Translations under genes and position numbers: made by a program
In this document: in pieces, positions 1 through 11,469 of the stretch
Layout of the letters: each line of letters begins with the position of its first letter
How positions within the stretch are numbered: the first letter of the stretch is position 1
The notes under the pieces: generated by a model
Told to the model about the DNA's origin: nothing
The model's input: the letters and a program-made list of their open reading frames with translations, nothing else
Databases searched by the model: none
DNA from: Pseudopithomyces maydicus
Taxonomy: Eukaryota > Ascomycota > Dothideomycetes > Pleosporales > Didymosphaeriaceae
Direction: 5' to 3'
Length of the DNA: 64,000 nt
NCBI GenBank assembly: GCA_026873275.1
Contig: JANTUC010000004.1
Location: 1,426,001 to 1,490,000, forward strand

Positions 1-381
1 ACAGGCTTGGCAGGTGTTCCTGGCCTGGCCTGGGAGGAAGAGTGAGAAAGACCACATTTGCACAGCGCATCCATGGTCGCCCCAGTCCCATAAGCCCGAG
101 ACCACCACCCCTACAAGCCCGCCCCTCCGCCCTGGACCCTTTTATCATCATCGCCGCCGTGCAGGGCCAGTGAAGGTCGCCGCATCCCGTCCCTCCCTCT
201 CCTCCCGGCTCCCCAGCCAGCTAGCCAGCCAGCCAGCCAGTCGGTCAACCAGTCAGTCAACCCTCCAGCAGTCAACGAGCCCACCCACCCACACACGCGC
301 GCGCGCCCACACCCTCAGCGACACCCTGTATCCACACCTCCACCCACACCTCCATCCACACCTGCGCCCTCGCCCTCGCCC
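1..381. other. 5' flank of EFR3, low-complexity
   Basis: No gene is visible. The stretch is C-rich and simple. Around 218-262 there are short CAGC/CAGT-type tandem units, around 290-310 a CA/GC dinucleotide run, and around 325-380 CCACACCT-like repeats and a CGCCCT run. It probably holds the promoter and 5' leader of EFR3, which starts at 382. The reading frames here are translated simple repeats. Confidence 0.6.
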
Positions 382-3300
382 ATGAACGCCGCCCGCCAGG
401 CGTGCCGGCCAAAGCATCAGGTGCTGGTGCTCAAGTGCTACCCCAAATTCAACAAGAACAATGTCGACGTCAAGGTCAACTCGTCCGAGCTGTCCTATCT
501 GCTGTACTATGCGAGCACCCGCCGGAGCAAGCTGCAGAAGGTGGGCGACTTCCTCGACAAGCGCACCACCGCCGACGTCTGGAAGGTCCGCACGGGGTAG
601 GCAGCCCCCACACCCAAACTATTCATCGGGCCCACGAGTAACAGCAACAGGAACGTCCAGGTAACCCTGCAGATTCTCAAGGCCCTCATCGAGAAATGCC
701 CTCGCGACCTGCCCCTCTACGCCGGCCAGGTGCTCCGCAGCCTCCGCACCATCCTCATGTCCAACGACATCGCCATGGTCGAGGGCTCCGTGCCCACCTT
801 CGAGGCCCTCTGCCACCACCAGGACCCCGCCAGCCTCGCCGCCGACCAGGACTACGTGCGCCAGTACGAGGAGATCGTCACCCTGTACGCTCAGTTCGCC
901 TCCAAGGAGGGTCTGAAGTCCCAAAAGACACCCGTGAGCTGGCCCGTCGCCATCCGCTTCCGCAAGGCTGGTCTGCAGGCTCTCAAGGCTGTCGCCTCTT
1001 CCGAGTCGCTCGGCTCCGAGACGGGCCGCCAGCTGGCCGCCATCATACCCGTCATCCTGATGAACGTGTTTTCCGACACGGGCGACTATCTGCGCCGCCT
1101 CGAGAAGCGCGAGAGCGACAAGGAGGAGCACGAGAGGAACGACGAGCGCCGGCGGCGTCAGAGCATCTCGACCGTGCGGACAGACGAAGAAGAGGCTGAC
1201 CCGGTGGCCGCCTCGGGGACCACGGAAGAGGCGGATCAGATTGCGGAAGAGGAGACGAGCATGATCGCCCTCGAAGCGCTGCGGCACATCTTTCTGGGCG
1301 TCAATCGTGGGCACCTGCGGCTTGCCACTTCTTCCGTGCTCAAATTCGTCGGAACCCACGTGAAACCAAAAGAGAGCCTGTCGAACAACGGGGTCGGGAA
1401 CTGGGCGACAACCCTCATGGCCATGATCTGTTCGTGGACCCCGTCCAGGATCGCTACGCAATCCTGGTGGGCACGGTGGAAACGCTCGTCCGCAGTCCCA
1501 TTTTGGAAGAAGATCTTGCACGACAACTGGTACTCGCAACCGTCATCAACTATCTCCTTGGCTCGACTATTAATTTCATCGGACTTAGCGTCATGGATGT
1601 ACTGATTGGTCTTGTTTCTCATACCCTATTACTTTTACAACTTGGTGGACCTGGAACCTCCATAATGCCCCATCATCAACAAAGCACCTCTGTACTCTCC
1701 GAGAAGGACGTGGCGTCCCCCAAAAGCTCGGATTCTCTAGGCGGCGTGGTCATGGAGGTGGTCAAGGAGCCATCGCCTTTCAGAATACAGCTGTTGGACA
1801 CAGTTAAGCAGAGCATGGCTAGTCTTGCTGTCCACGTATACTACACCGATCAGATATCAGACATGGTTGCGGCAATCTTGAGTCGGCTGAAGCCCCCGCC
1901 GAACCAGAGCGTGTCGTCTACAGCTGAAGCCATAGAAGACCCTGCTGGTACTGTAAAATCGGTGGCTGATTCAGCGAATCTAAGGGAACGGTCGCCGTAT
2001 GTGGATGGCTTTTTCTCTTTCGAAACAGCCCGTTTGACGGCTCTGGAAACCGTGAAGAACATCATCAAGACCGCAAACACCCGGAGACCCGACGGATCTA
2101 CTGCATCTGTCCCACGAGGCTCGGTCGGTGTCAGAGCATGGGAGGGCACACAATGGCTATTGCGTGATCCTAGTGGACAAGTCCGCAAGAGTTATGTCGA
2201 TGCTTTGGTTACGTGGTTGACTCTCGAGAAAACCAAGGAAGACCTGATATACGTTGACGAATACTATCGTACAAAGGAGAACCAGAGCGACAAAGGCGCC
2301 CTTGCAAGGCGCGCAGTCTCCAACGCGTCGCAAAGAGACAAGTCCCCAAGAAGAGTAAAGAACACTTTCCTTGCATTACTCCATCTGGCCGTCTACGAAA
2401 ACGCTCTGCAGTACGTGGATTCGGAGTCAGATCTACTATTGATCCACCTACTTTTGACGACTTTAATCAACAAGCTTGGTGTCAATGCCATTCGAACCGG
2501 ATTGCCCATGATTCTGCGGCTCCAAGAAGACATTTCGACTATAGAAAACCCCGGTGCGAAAGTACGGTTAGGCAGCTTGGTCCACGGCTACTTGTGGGCG
2601 CTGAGTATCGGGTTGGATTTCGAAACGTCGACGGTGGGAAGGATCATTCACTCTGAGATTTCGAGACGAAATGAAAAAGGCCTATGGATTCAGGATGTCC
2701 GTGTCCCGCCAATGCCTCTGGAACGAATCGAAACTCCGCACTCGGATCCAGTCAAGCTACCCGCTGACCTTGTTCAAACGGAAGCTCTAAAGCCATTCGA
2801 CAACCGTGATGCACTCGTTGAAAAAATTGCTGATGGTTACTCTAACACTCTACTTTCTCCCCCATCCAGTCCACCCGCGTCGCCTGGCCGTTCCGCGTCT
2901 GTGACTGCTTCGCCTGGGCGCTCCATGTCAATAGCCATGACAGCTCCTACGACCCTCCAACCACCGCCCCAGCTCTCTTACAAGGTTAAAGATGATCTAC
3001 TCGCCGATTGGAGTCGAGAGGTGTGCCTTGCATCAAACACCAAAGACCCTTCATCTGGTTCCGTAACCGGCTCGCGGACGGCAGCCTCGGCACAACAAAA
3101 GAATAATTTCCTAGGCGTAACTATACCCAACGGCAACCTCGATAGTGCCAACAACTCTCCCGTCCCCTCGCCTCGTCGCGCTCACAGTCGCCCACCGTCA
3201 ATGGCTTATGGTCTCGTCGGGCGTGTCGCCTCTCCCCACCGACACCTCAGCCCTTCCCGCACCCCCGGCAGCACCTCCTCCGCGCGTTCCACTGTCCGCG

Positions 3301-3965
3301 TTGACGACTTAAAACGCGTTCTTTCGGGCTCCGCGCCTCGAACATCCTACTCGGTGCGCGCCCCTTCTCACCGCAACCACACATCGTCTACCGACTCGTC
3401 TGCCTCCGATTCCTTGGTTAGCGTCCACAGCCTCTCTGACGCCTCCTTCATCACAACGGCTGACCACCCCGGATCTAACACACAACCCCCAACATCGAAC
3501 AGCGGGGCTCCCGCATCGCCTCCTTCCCCCAGAGCAACGCCGTGTCTGCACGGGCTCGTGCGTACTCGCGTGAAAAGGTTCCCCCGTACCACCGATACCG
3601 GATGAGCTACGTGAAAAGTCAACAAGTCCTGCAGCGGAGCGGCCGAAGACAGCGTCGGAACAAAACAATACTGTCGGTGTAAATCCGAATCCAAGTGCGA
3701 ATGGGAGAGTTGAAGTAAGGAAGAGCCGGAGTGTGAAGAAGGGCGTGGGCAGAGAGAGGAGCGCATCGAGGGGGCGAGTAGCGTGAATGGGTATACGGAT
3801 GGTAGGGGGAGAGGAAGAGGAAGAACATCTGCGCAACAAGAAAAGAAGGGTGGGAAGGATCTCAAGAGTTTCTTGGAGAGTATTGATATTGGAGGTGGAG
3901 AGGACGAAGAAGAAGATGATGAAAATGGGAGTTTAGGGAAAGGGTTAGGGAGTGCGCCATATTAA
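382..3965 (+). CDS. EFR3: EFR3-family plasma-membrane scaffold (with four apparent frameshifts)
   Basis: Efr3 anchors the Stt4/PI4KIII-alpha complex at the plasma membrane, supporting PI4P synthesis. Exon 1 is 382-596 and exon 2 starts at 651 after a 54-nt intron. The N-terminus (MNAARQACRPKHQVLVLKCY, then SELSYLLYYASTRRSKLQK) is characteristic of fungal Efr3. A helical repeat body follows, then a Ser/Pro-rich tail ending in a conserved block (KDLKSFLESID) and a final PY. The reading frame breaks four times: at the C run 1439-1442, C run 3510-3512, CCGG 3598-3601 and G run 3770-3774. Each break needs one added base, and with four added bases the spliced length becomes 3534 nt, exactly 1178 codons. 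I infer sequencing error rather than a pseudogene, because conserved residues continue across every break. The uncorrected frame would stop at 3605. Confidence 0.9.
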
Positions 3966-4816
3966 GAGGCTTCTAGGGAGAACAAGCATGGAGGATATAT
4001 TTCGGCTTTCTATCATGTGACTATTTTTTTTAAAAGGGGTTGGATAGTTGTATTGAATGAGAAGACGGAGAGGGTGGGCATCAGTGAGGTGTCCACATAT
4101 ATATATCCATGCTAGATCTTCACGTCGTTGTAGTTGTATATTACGTTACCTCTTTTTTGTTCCTCGATCCGCTTCTTATTTATTTTTTTTAAAAAATGCG
4201 ATGAGCGAAGAGAAGTAGGCGCAAGGGCAGGCGTGCGAGCTTTATAAAAATAGAACTGGGGTACGGTTGACCAGTCCATCTTAAACAGGTTAGGTATGTA
4301 ATGTATATTTTCACATGTACTATGAATGTAGGTGTAACAATAGATCCATCATGGAAATATCGATTCAAAGTTGCAATTCTAAAGTCCGGTACCCGCCTCT
4401 TTTCCAGGTCAAAATCTCTGGATATCTCTACATATATAATTTGCTTCGTCAACATGTCTTTCTTGTATAGTGATGTGACAATTTATAACCTTTTGTACCG
4501 CATTTATACTATATCGATTCCTGCGACTAATATACCGATGAACTGACTTTTTACCACGGTGAGGCATCTCTGCCAATCAATGGACTAGTACGTGTGGTGG
4601 GTGGCTTTGTCGCCAAGATACCGATTATATACTTTGTGTACGAATGAACGGTTAATTTTTCCGAAGGTATCTAGAACGGGGTCAATATGCCTGCGCGTAA
4701 TCATGGAAACGTATCTTTAGCCACTTCGAAAGTGGGAAAGAACGCCTTGCGGTGCTCCGAAAGAAGAAGAAGAAGAAGTTTAGAAATGTAGGGGATGAGA
4801 AGTACGCGTTGAAAAT
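3966..4816. other. Intergenic, AT-rich
   Basis: This lies between the 3' ends of EFR3 and the MFS gene, which converge. It is AT-rich with T and A runs (about 4025 and 4180-4196). A CTT/GAA trinucleotide run at about 4766-4780 lies in the 3' flank of the MFS gene. I see no convincing coding region; the 88-codon minus-strand frame at 4189-4455 looks random. Confidence 0.6.
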
Positions 4817-6681
4817 CTAGATGCAGAACTTACACATAGGGATGCATGTGACGAAACCACACACTGTTATAGTTCCCCATAGCTTGCACATGTGAGCTGG
4901 CCCATGGGATGCTGCAAATTCGTTTATGAAGGTAGAAAAAGCGTAGAAGAGGAAGTTCTTCAGCATCATCTGTAGAATAAATAGCTCAGTCGCATACGGG
5001 CGAAATGCGTCGCTGTAGTTTGATGAGCCCTTTCCCTAGTACATGATACCTGTAGTGTTGAAGGAAGGGGGGAGTGATTGAAAGAAAAAGCAGAATCTTA
5101 CAGAATGTATAATCCCGTCGACGTTCCCGCAACACTCGTTCCAAAGCACACCGCCCCATAACAAAAACTACACAAATACACACCTCCTCCCATCCCCGGA
5201 TGCTCTAGAGCCCATCCAAATACGAACCATCCCAGCCCCAACAGTGTAACGGCCAACACATTTACCGGAATTCGGAACTCAGCCTCGAATATCCCACCGT
5301 TCCGGCGTGCCAGCATCCGAGCGCACAAGTCACACAACGGGCCAGACACGACGCCTAAAATACCGCCGATCAGCGCGCCGGTGAAAAAGTAGCCGTTTTG
5401 TGCAACTGAAAGGCGATAGGGAGGTGGTGTGAAGATTTGCGCTAGGGTATAGGCGGTGCCGACGAAGAAGGAGATGAGAATTGCGGCGACAAGCGTGATC
5501 CAGATGATGGCGGGATTGAGGAGGTGAACAAAGATGCGAGCGAGGAGCTTGGGGATAGAAGAGGCATTGTACACACCGGAGGTGATGCGCAGGTCTTGCA
5601 CAAAAGTACGCTTTGGATTCGGGTTGGGAGGTTCTAGGGTCGGAGAGGGAGTGATGAGCTCGTTTGAACGGGATTCCTGTGGCTTTTCTCCTCCGGACAT
5701 ACTCTGGGACTCCGGAAGTGCTGTCCGTTCTTCCGATTTTGCACGTCGAAACTGCGTCTCGGGAACGAAGAGGGCGGCGCAAAGGAAGCCGAAGAGTTGA
5801 AGGGGTAGTAACACTACAAAGAGCGTGCGGGCTCCAAGCGTTTCAAACATATGGCCTGCACAGATGGCGACAAAGGAGGCGAGGCAAGCGGTTGTCAGGA
5901 CAAGTAGGGAGGTGCGTAGCCCGCGCTGGTGGAGAAAGAACATGTCGCCAACAGCGGCAACAGCGAGGGATTCATAAGCCGTGGTGCCGAGTCCCTGGAT
6001 CATGCGACCGGCGAGGAGGACGTCGTAGGAGTGGGAGAGACTACTTTGGTCGAAGCCTGCGATGCAGATGCCAGTCCCGATAGCGCCGAAGAGACTGGCG
6101 AAGAGGAATTGAGGGCGCTTTCCGTATTTTTCGGCGAGCACGGATACGATAGGACTGGGAGTTTTATCTGGTTAGACGAGCCAGAATAGCAGGGTAGAAG
6201 TGGGGGAGAGGTACCCAAGTGCGCCGACGATTAGGAGCTGGTAGCCGGAAAGCTCAGCTATGTGTTTCACGGGGACCTCGAGCTGTTTGGCTAATGCGAC
6301 GGTTGCAGGAGCGATCATGGGCCCGGGACAAGCGGCAAAGACGATGCTGTTGAAAAAGATGACAACAAAGGCGGTTTCGCGCTTCCATGCAGGCCAGAGC
6401 TGAATCTTTCAGCATAAGCTGTATTTGCTATACATGGGCGCCACTTACAAGCGGATCGTTCGGGTCGTTTGATGGTTGGGGAATCAGGACAATGTCTTGT
6501 TTCTGAAAAACTCAGTATCTATGCTTACTACGATGGATTGGATGGAATTGACATTTCCTTTCCCGTGCTTAAAGTGCATGTGTTCATACTGGTGCTCCGC
6601 ACTCGTATGCGCTGTGTCGACCAGAAACTCCGTTCCTGGCGGCTGCACGTTTGTCTTTGGCTCTATTATTCCCAGCGCCAT
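4817..6681 (-). CDS. Major facilitator superfamily transporter
   Basis: Five exons are inferred: 6681-6553, 6502-6449, 6399-6215, 6154-5102 and 5012-4817. They sum to 1617 nt (538 residues). The N-terminus starts MALGIIEPK and carries an HGKG motif followed by VLIPQPSNDPNDPL, typical of the cytosolic tail of a large fungal MFS group. The MFS loop signature between helices 2 and 3 is present (LAEKYGKRP). A hydrophilic loop with Ser/Glu separates the two six-helix halves. The last exon encodes LDAFRPYATELFILQMMLKN and ends soon after; the C-terminal end is uncertain because GTAAGT at 4833-4828 could be a donor to a further short exon. The substrate cannot be told from sequence. It may pair with the nearby dehydrogenase and regulator. 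Confidence 0.85.
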
Positions 6682-7589
6682 CTTGTACCTATTGATTCAT
6701 CAGATTCGAAGCTTTTATCGCAGTTCTGAACACGAAAGAAAAAAGTGGTACTCAGAAGGAGAGAGGCTGCTTTGAAATGGGCCATAGTTCTGCGCCAATT
6801 TGTCCATTTAACTTTGATTCCGCAGCCAAGCGGCCGTTGAATATACGGCTCACTGCATATGCGGCGTGGAACTTATCACAACGGTCGGATGTAGCTCAAT
6901 GACCAATGGTTGAAGCGTACCTGGGCGTTTTTAGGCGAAGCAGATCTGCCGAAATCCCCGCTATGCGGATACATGCATGGTTTGCATGCGAACGGCAGAT
7001 TGTACGAGAAGGAGTCAAGGCTAACCAACCATGGGTGGATCACAAAGGCACTTTATGAATAATAGATTAGTCGTTGTGGACAAGAGCAAGCGAGAAGTCT
7101 TGTGTTCTAGAAGGCGAGATCAGTGAGAGATGGGTTGCGCCGCGAAAATTTAGTACTAGAATATCAGAGAAATGTGTCCCTCGCTTCGTACGGGAAATAT
7201 CTTGATCCCAGGTTGATGACAGTTCCTTACGACGTTAATTGAAAACCGCAAAAAACCAAAAAAACCGTGGATGGTCTCTGGGTAAAGTGTGAACGGTGTC
7301 TAGATGAAAACAGAAAGGCGTCAAAAGCCAGCCCCTCTCGAGAACGCTTGTAAATCCCAAGCCACCATCAATATCTCCGACCTTGGAATCTTGGAACCTT
7401 GGAACCTTGGAACAACAAGCATCATGTGATTATTGTGTCAACGCTCCGCTCGAATTTGGAATACTGCATTGTACCTGGGTCGATCCTTGCAGGGTTCCAT
7501 GAATTATTTATGCCACCCGACTTCGCATCAATACTCGGTGACGTTGTGCTCGGAAAAACAGAATCGCTCGCATTCTCCAAGGACGCAAT
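6682..7589. other. Intergenic, AT-rich with short repeats
   Basis: No convincing gene. The stretch holds the upstream region of the MFS gene, a 23-nt element at 7227-7249 that recurs at 22477-22499 with two transitions, and an 8-bp tandem repeat at 7382-7413. Confidence 0.55.
7382..7413. repeat. 8-bp tandem repeat (CTTGGAAC x4)
   Basis: Four consecutive 8-nt units, the first with T in the last position. The same octamer, in reverse complement, is tandemly repeated at 21602-21620 and 40101-40123, all outside coding sequence. Confidence 0.9.
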
Positions 7590-7811
7590 ATGGACTCCAT
7601 TATTGGACGCCAAAAACTCTACAGCGAGTGGCCGAAGAGTGCATCAACATCAGAGATGCTCATGTTCGAGATGCTGGAAGAGCTCGGTGTGTCTACGAAT
7701 GTGAGAATCACTCGTCGCCTCGGGGAACCAGTCTGAGGAATCGGACAACGAGTATTGCCACTACGAATTTCCAAATGATGAAGGGTGGGAAGCCAATTGG
7801 CATTCCTGTTT
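7590..7811 (+). pseudogene. Small unrecognised coding fragment
   Basis: An ATG at 7590 opens a frame (MDSIIGRQKLYSEWPK...) that closes near 7734. A second coding-like stretch (ESDNEYCHYEFPNDEGWEAN) follows in another frame and stops near 7811. A 43-nt intron (7689-7731) would join them in phase, but that is at the lower limit for introns here. Either it is a tiny two-exon gene or the remnant of a larger one. No family recognised. Confidence 0.3.
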
Positions 7812-7974
7812 GGCCTGATTGTTCGTGTTTCCCCGTGAGCTAAATAAAGACACGACCTAGGTAACTCGATGCCACGCTGCGGCCCAAGCTTCACCCGCCT
7901 GAACACCGACGGCAACCATCTCCTTTCTTCTAGGCAGCATCGCCTCAACATCGGTGCAACACTGTGCACTTACG

Positions 7975-9457
7975 ATGCCCCGAATGAAACCAAATCGTGG
8001 GTGCAGACTCTTCTTCTATGCATGGCTTCTTGCGGTAATCTTGTGGTCATTCCTGCCTTCACCAAGCATCCGGTATGAGCTTGAGCGCCAGCACAATGAG
8101 AGAATACTCAAATCAGGCCTTCCTCTGACAACTGTTAATACCGAGCCATCAATTTCAGGAGGATTCTATGTTTTTCAGTGGGAGCTAACGACAGTTTTGC
8201 GCGTCGGTGACAATCCGGGCATCGACTTGGTCGACTTGTTGAAAAAGAACGAGAAGTTGCATCGGTCCAAGATAAAGAACGATGCGGTTTGGACACCCGT
8301 ACTTGGTCTCACAGACATTAAGCTTAAAGTTCCTTACATTCCCGAAATCGATTGTTCTGATGTTTGTCTTCCATGGTTCGATCTCAATGACAAGGCTTTA
8401 CTCACGCATCAATTGCACGGAGGAACTCGCATCATGGAAGTCCGCCTGGTCATTGATGAGCAGAGGATTGTCGAACTGTGGCCAGCTTCAAATGTTCATG
8501 ATGTCCTAGTTCAACTGGATGAGGTTCGAAAGAAACCCGAGGCTGCTTCTTATACAGAAGGGCAGCTACTTGAAGAAGCCCTACAGCACCTACGAGATCT
8601 TGGCCGCCCACTCATTCAGATCGGGGTTGCGCGAACTGGAGATAAAGAGCAAATAACAATACCTTATATACGAGGCTATTTGCCATCGAAAACCTACCAT
8701 GTTCGGGGTACAATACTCGCAAGATTTGGTCTTGTGGTGCGCATCATTATGTTCCCGATCCGCTGCCTTAGCCGAGTACTATCTGCCATACCACAGATTC
8801 TGCTATTTGTTGTGCTCGAAGGCGGGCTTGCCTGTGCTGGCATAATGTTGTCATGTTGGCTGCGGGATGGAAGACCGGCTTTCAAACCATGGACTCGGAA
8901 GTTCTGGATGACGAGATGGATCTATCTCAGGTCGCGTAATACTCAGAGGGTATGGGGACCAACAGGGCCCATGGAATCAAAACGGTCAGAGCACGATCAA
9001 TGGAGATCAAGCAGGTTTACAGGCCTGCAAAGACCAAAGGTTGCAAGAGTTGGACGAGGTTGGAATGCAGTGTAACAAGAGATACCATGTTCAATGGAAC
9101 TGTCTCTTGCGCGATTGAATCTCATCTTTCACATGCGCCAGAACGGCCCCACGGTACCAGATATCTCGACAAGCTGATGATCTTCTTGAAAATTATCGAA
9201 GCTGGCAGTATCTGCATGACTGTTGATAGGTCAAGACACCATTGGCAGGGAATTTATATCTCGACTGTCCCGGTAAATTGCACCAGGCGAGGGCCATCAT
9301 ACACCCACTAGAGCCAAAACAACACCAGGCTGGTGAGGAAAACAATGCTGCGGCGAATCTAGAAGCCGCGGGAAACGATGCTTTGTCGGAGGAAGAAGAG
9401 GTGCTGATATTAGAACAATACCAGTTGCGCAGGACATATCAGGCACAGATGGTATAG
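7975..9457 (+). CDS. Uncharacterised membrane protein, reading frame broken
   Basis: From the ATG at 7975 (MPRMKPNRG) an open frame runs to 9075. It begins with a signal anchor (LFFYAWLLAVILWSFLP) and has a second hydrophobic segment near residue 290 (LLFVVLEGGLACAGIMLSCW). The tail of that frame looks unnatural. More plausible protein continues in the other frames: MDSEVLDDEMDLSQVA from 8889, then a stretch with LQELDEVGMQCNKRYHVQW around 9020-9100. These switches (frame 1 to 0 to 2) match the single-base losses seen in other genes here. A further coding-like piece lies at about 9242-9457 (NLYLDCPGKLHQARAIIHPL). I do not recognise the family, and the true end is unclear. Confidence 0.45.
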
Positions 9458-9795
9458 CAGAAGGAGATAAAATGTTGAAACCAAATATGATGCTAGGATA
9501 CATGTGAGAAATGTTGAGAGTGTGGAAACAGGAGAGATAATACAGAAAAAGAAGAGAGTAATAGCGAGAATCAAGGTTGCGACACCATTCATCATCTACA
9601 GTGCCCGTAAAGCAGGATGAGGAGTTGGAAGTTGGAAAGATCGACCCCGGATCAGTCCTAGAGCAGGACATCTACCGCATTCATGTTTCTACTCTGCACA
9701 ATTTATGGGTAATGACTCAATTGGCACTACACACATCGGATACAGGACCCAAGAGCTCCAGTACTATGTATATGCAAAGAACTAGAACATCAACA

Positions 9796-10843
9796 TTACA
9801 ACCATTGTTTGTTACCAAAGTGCGAGATGAAATCACCACCGTAGCCTTGTTCAACGCCAACACTCTCGATCACACGCCTCATCGAGGAAACGCTTTCTTG
9901 CGGAGTAATCATACCCTTGAAAGTAGGCGCGTATTGAGTCACGACCCGGCCAAAAAGTGCACCGAATCGCCCGAGCTGCTCCGGAGTTGCTGCAGAGGAC
10001 ATGTTAACCCCTGTACTGATATAGCTTGGAGTACTGTTGTACTTACCTTCATTGTTTTGCCCTACATCTACTTGACCAGGGGCAAGTCCCAAAAAGAGAA
10101 TACCATCTTTTTTGTACTGAGCGCTGAACTTGGCCACGATCATGTTTAGTGCGGCTTTACTGGCGGAATATAATGGAGCGAGTGTCACATCCCATACTCG
10201 CGTCAATTCGACGTCAGAGTATCCGCTCGTGATAGCAATCACCTTCTTCGCTTCACCCTGCTTAAGTAAAGGTATGAAGAGGTTGAAGAGGTGGATATTC
10301 GCGATGACGTTTACTTCGAAAAGGTCTCGCATTTCCCTGGTCATCTGCTCGGCCTGATCTGCACTGTGGTACTATAAGAATTTTGTTTGCTGGAGTATTG
10401 GAAATACTCACAGATCTCCAATACCATCGTATTGATCGAAAGGGGTGACGAGGCCGGCATTTGCAATAAGAAAATCTAGGCTTCCACCAGTTATTTTGGA
10501 TATCTCAGATGCAGAGTCCTATTTTGCTCTGGTCAGCCAAGAAATTCAGATGCAACATACGCCATTTCTCACTTTGAGATGTTCGTAGTTGGTAACATCA
10601 ACAGCGAAGGTGTGTATGTTGGATCGGCCTTTTAGGGTTGGATCTTCTGCTATCTTCTCGTCCGTGGCGATCTTATTACGAACGAGCCCAACGACAATGT
10701 TTGCAGGCTCGTTGGAATACTGACGGAGGAACTCATACTGCACGACTCAGTGCCTGTCTGTGTAGGACGATGTTTGGTTACTATTGGACTGTCGCACTCA
10801 CACCGATGCCTCTGGAGGCTCCAGTTATCACAAAAGAAGGCAT
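9796..10843 (-). CDS. Short-chain dehydrogenase/reductase
   Basis: Classical SDR, NAD(P)-dependent oxidoreductase. Four exons: 10843-10802, 10737-10573, 10518-10412 and 10363-9796, total 882 nt (293 residues). The nucleotide-binding motif TGASRGIG sits at residues 7-14, NAG appears in the middle (FLIANAGLV), and the catalytic YSASK motif lies in a segment beginning APLYSASKAALN. The serine before it is in VIAITSGYSD. Exon 1 holds just 14 residues ending at the glycine motif, a common intron position in fungal SDRs. The substrate is unknown. It lies between the MFS transporter and the transcription factor. Confidence 0.88.
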
Positions 10844-11469
10844 TTTGGTTAGTGTCGTGAAATTTTGAAGGGATTGCGCTTGAGCAGACAGATACATATT
10901 ATCCCAGTTTAAAAGCTATATAGTATCTTCCTGATATGCCTGCTCGGGTTTTGTCCTTCGTTTTTTGTCCTGGCTTCCTATTTTTGTGGACCAAGGAACC
11001 CTAGCTTACTTCATAGTTGCCTTATGTAGAGATCAATTCTGTTTCAATCCTCGCATTTCGCCCTTCGAGATCGCATAGACGCTTGAATGAATGAATGAAA
11101 TGTCGTTGCTTACCACATACCTTCCTATCGTAAAACGCGATCGAAGGATCTCGGCCACGTCCAATAGCTTGCACTAATTTCCTGAACAATGTACCATCTA
11201 GGGATAGTCCCTCTACGCTTACACGAGAGTTGCCCGGAAAGAACCCTGCAGCGGCACCTGCATGATAAGCACCTTGGCGACTAAGCTTATTGAGGACAGC
11301 CAACAGCTTCCACATCTTCACCACATTCCTCCATAGTTGCCCAAGTCTGAAATCTGCACCCTTCTTGCAGCATCCCGTGAGGACTCGAGCATACAAGCAC
11401 GTATACCGGTAGCGAAAAAAAATAATGACAAACCCACCGGAGAATACTGCTTACCTCCGGGCACCACCA

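Noticed and set aside
1393..1448. Possible 56-nt intron in EFR3 spanning the first frame break
   Set aside because: GT and AG are present, but the intron would remove the conserved WATTL...ICSWTP segment; a single-base error explains the break better.
619..1539. 306-codon minus-strand frame opposite EFR3
   Set aside because: Antisense shadow of a strongly conserved EFR3 exon in GC-rich DNA.
3309..3865. Overlapping minus-strand frames at the EFR3 tail
   Set aside because: Shadows of the Ser/Pro-rich EFR3 tail, which reads as conserved protein on the plus strand.
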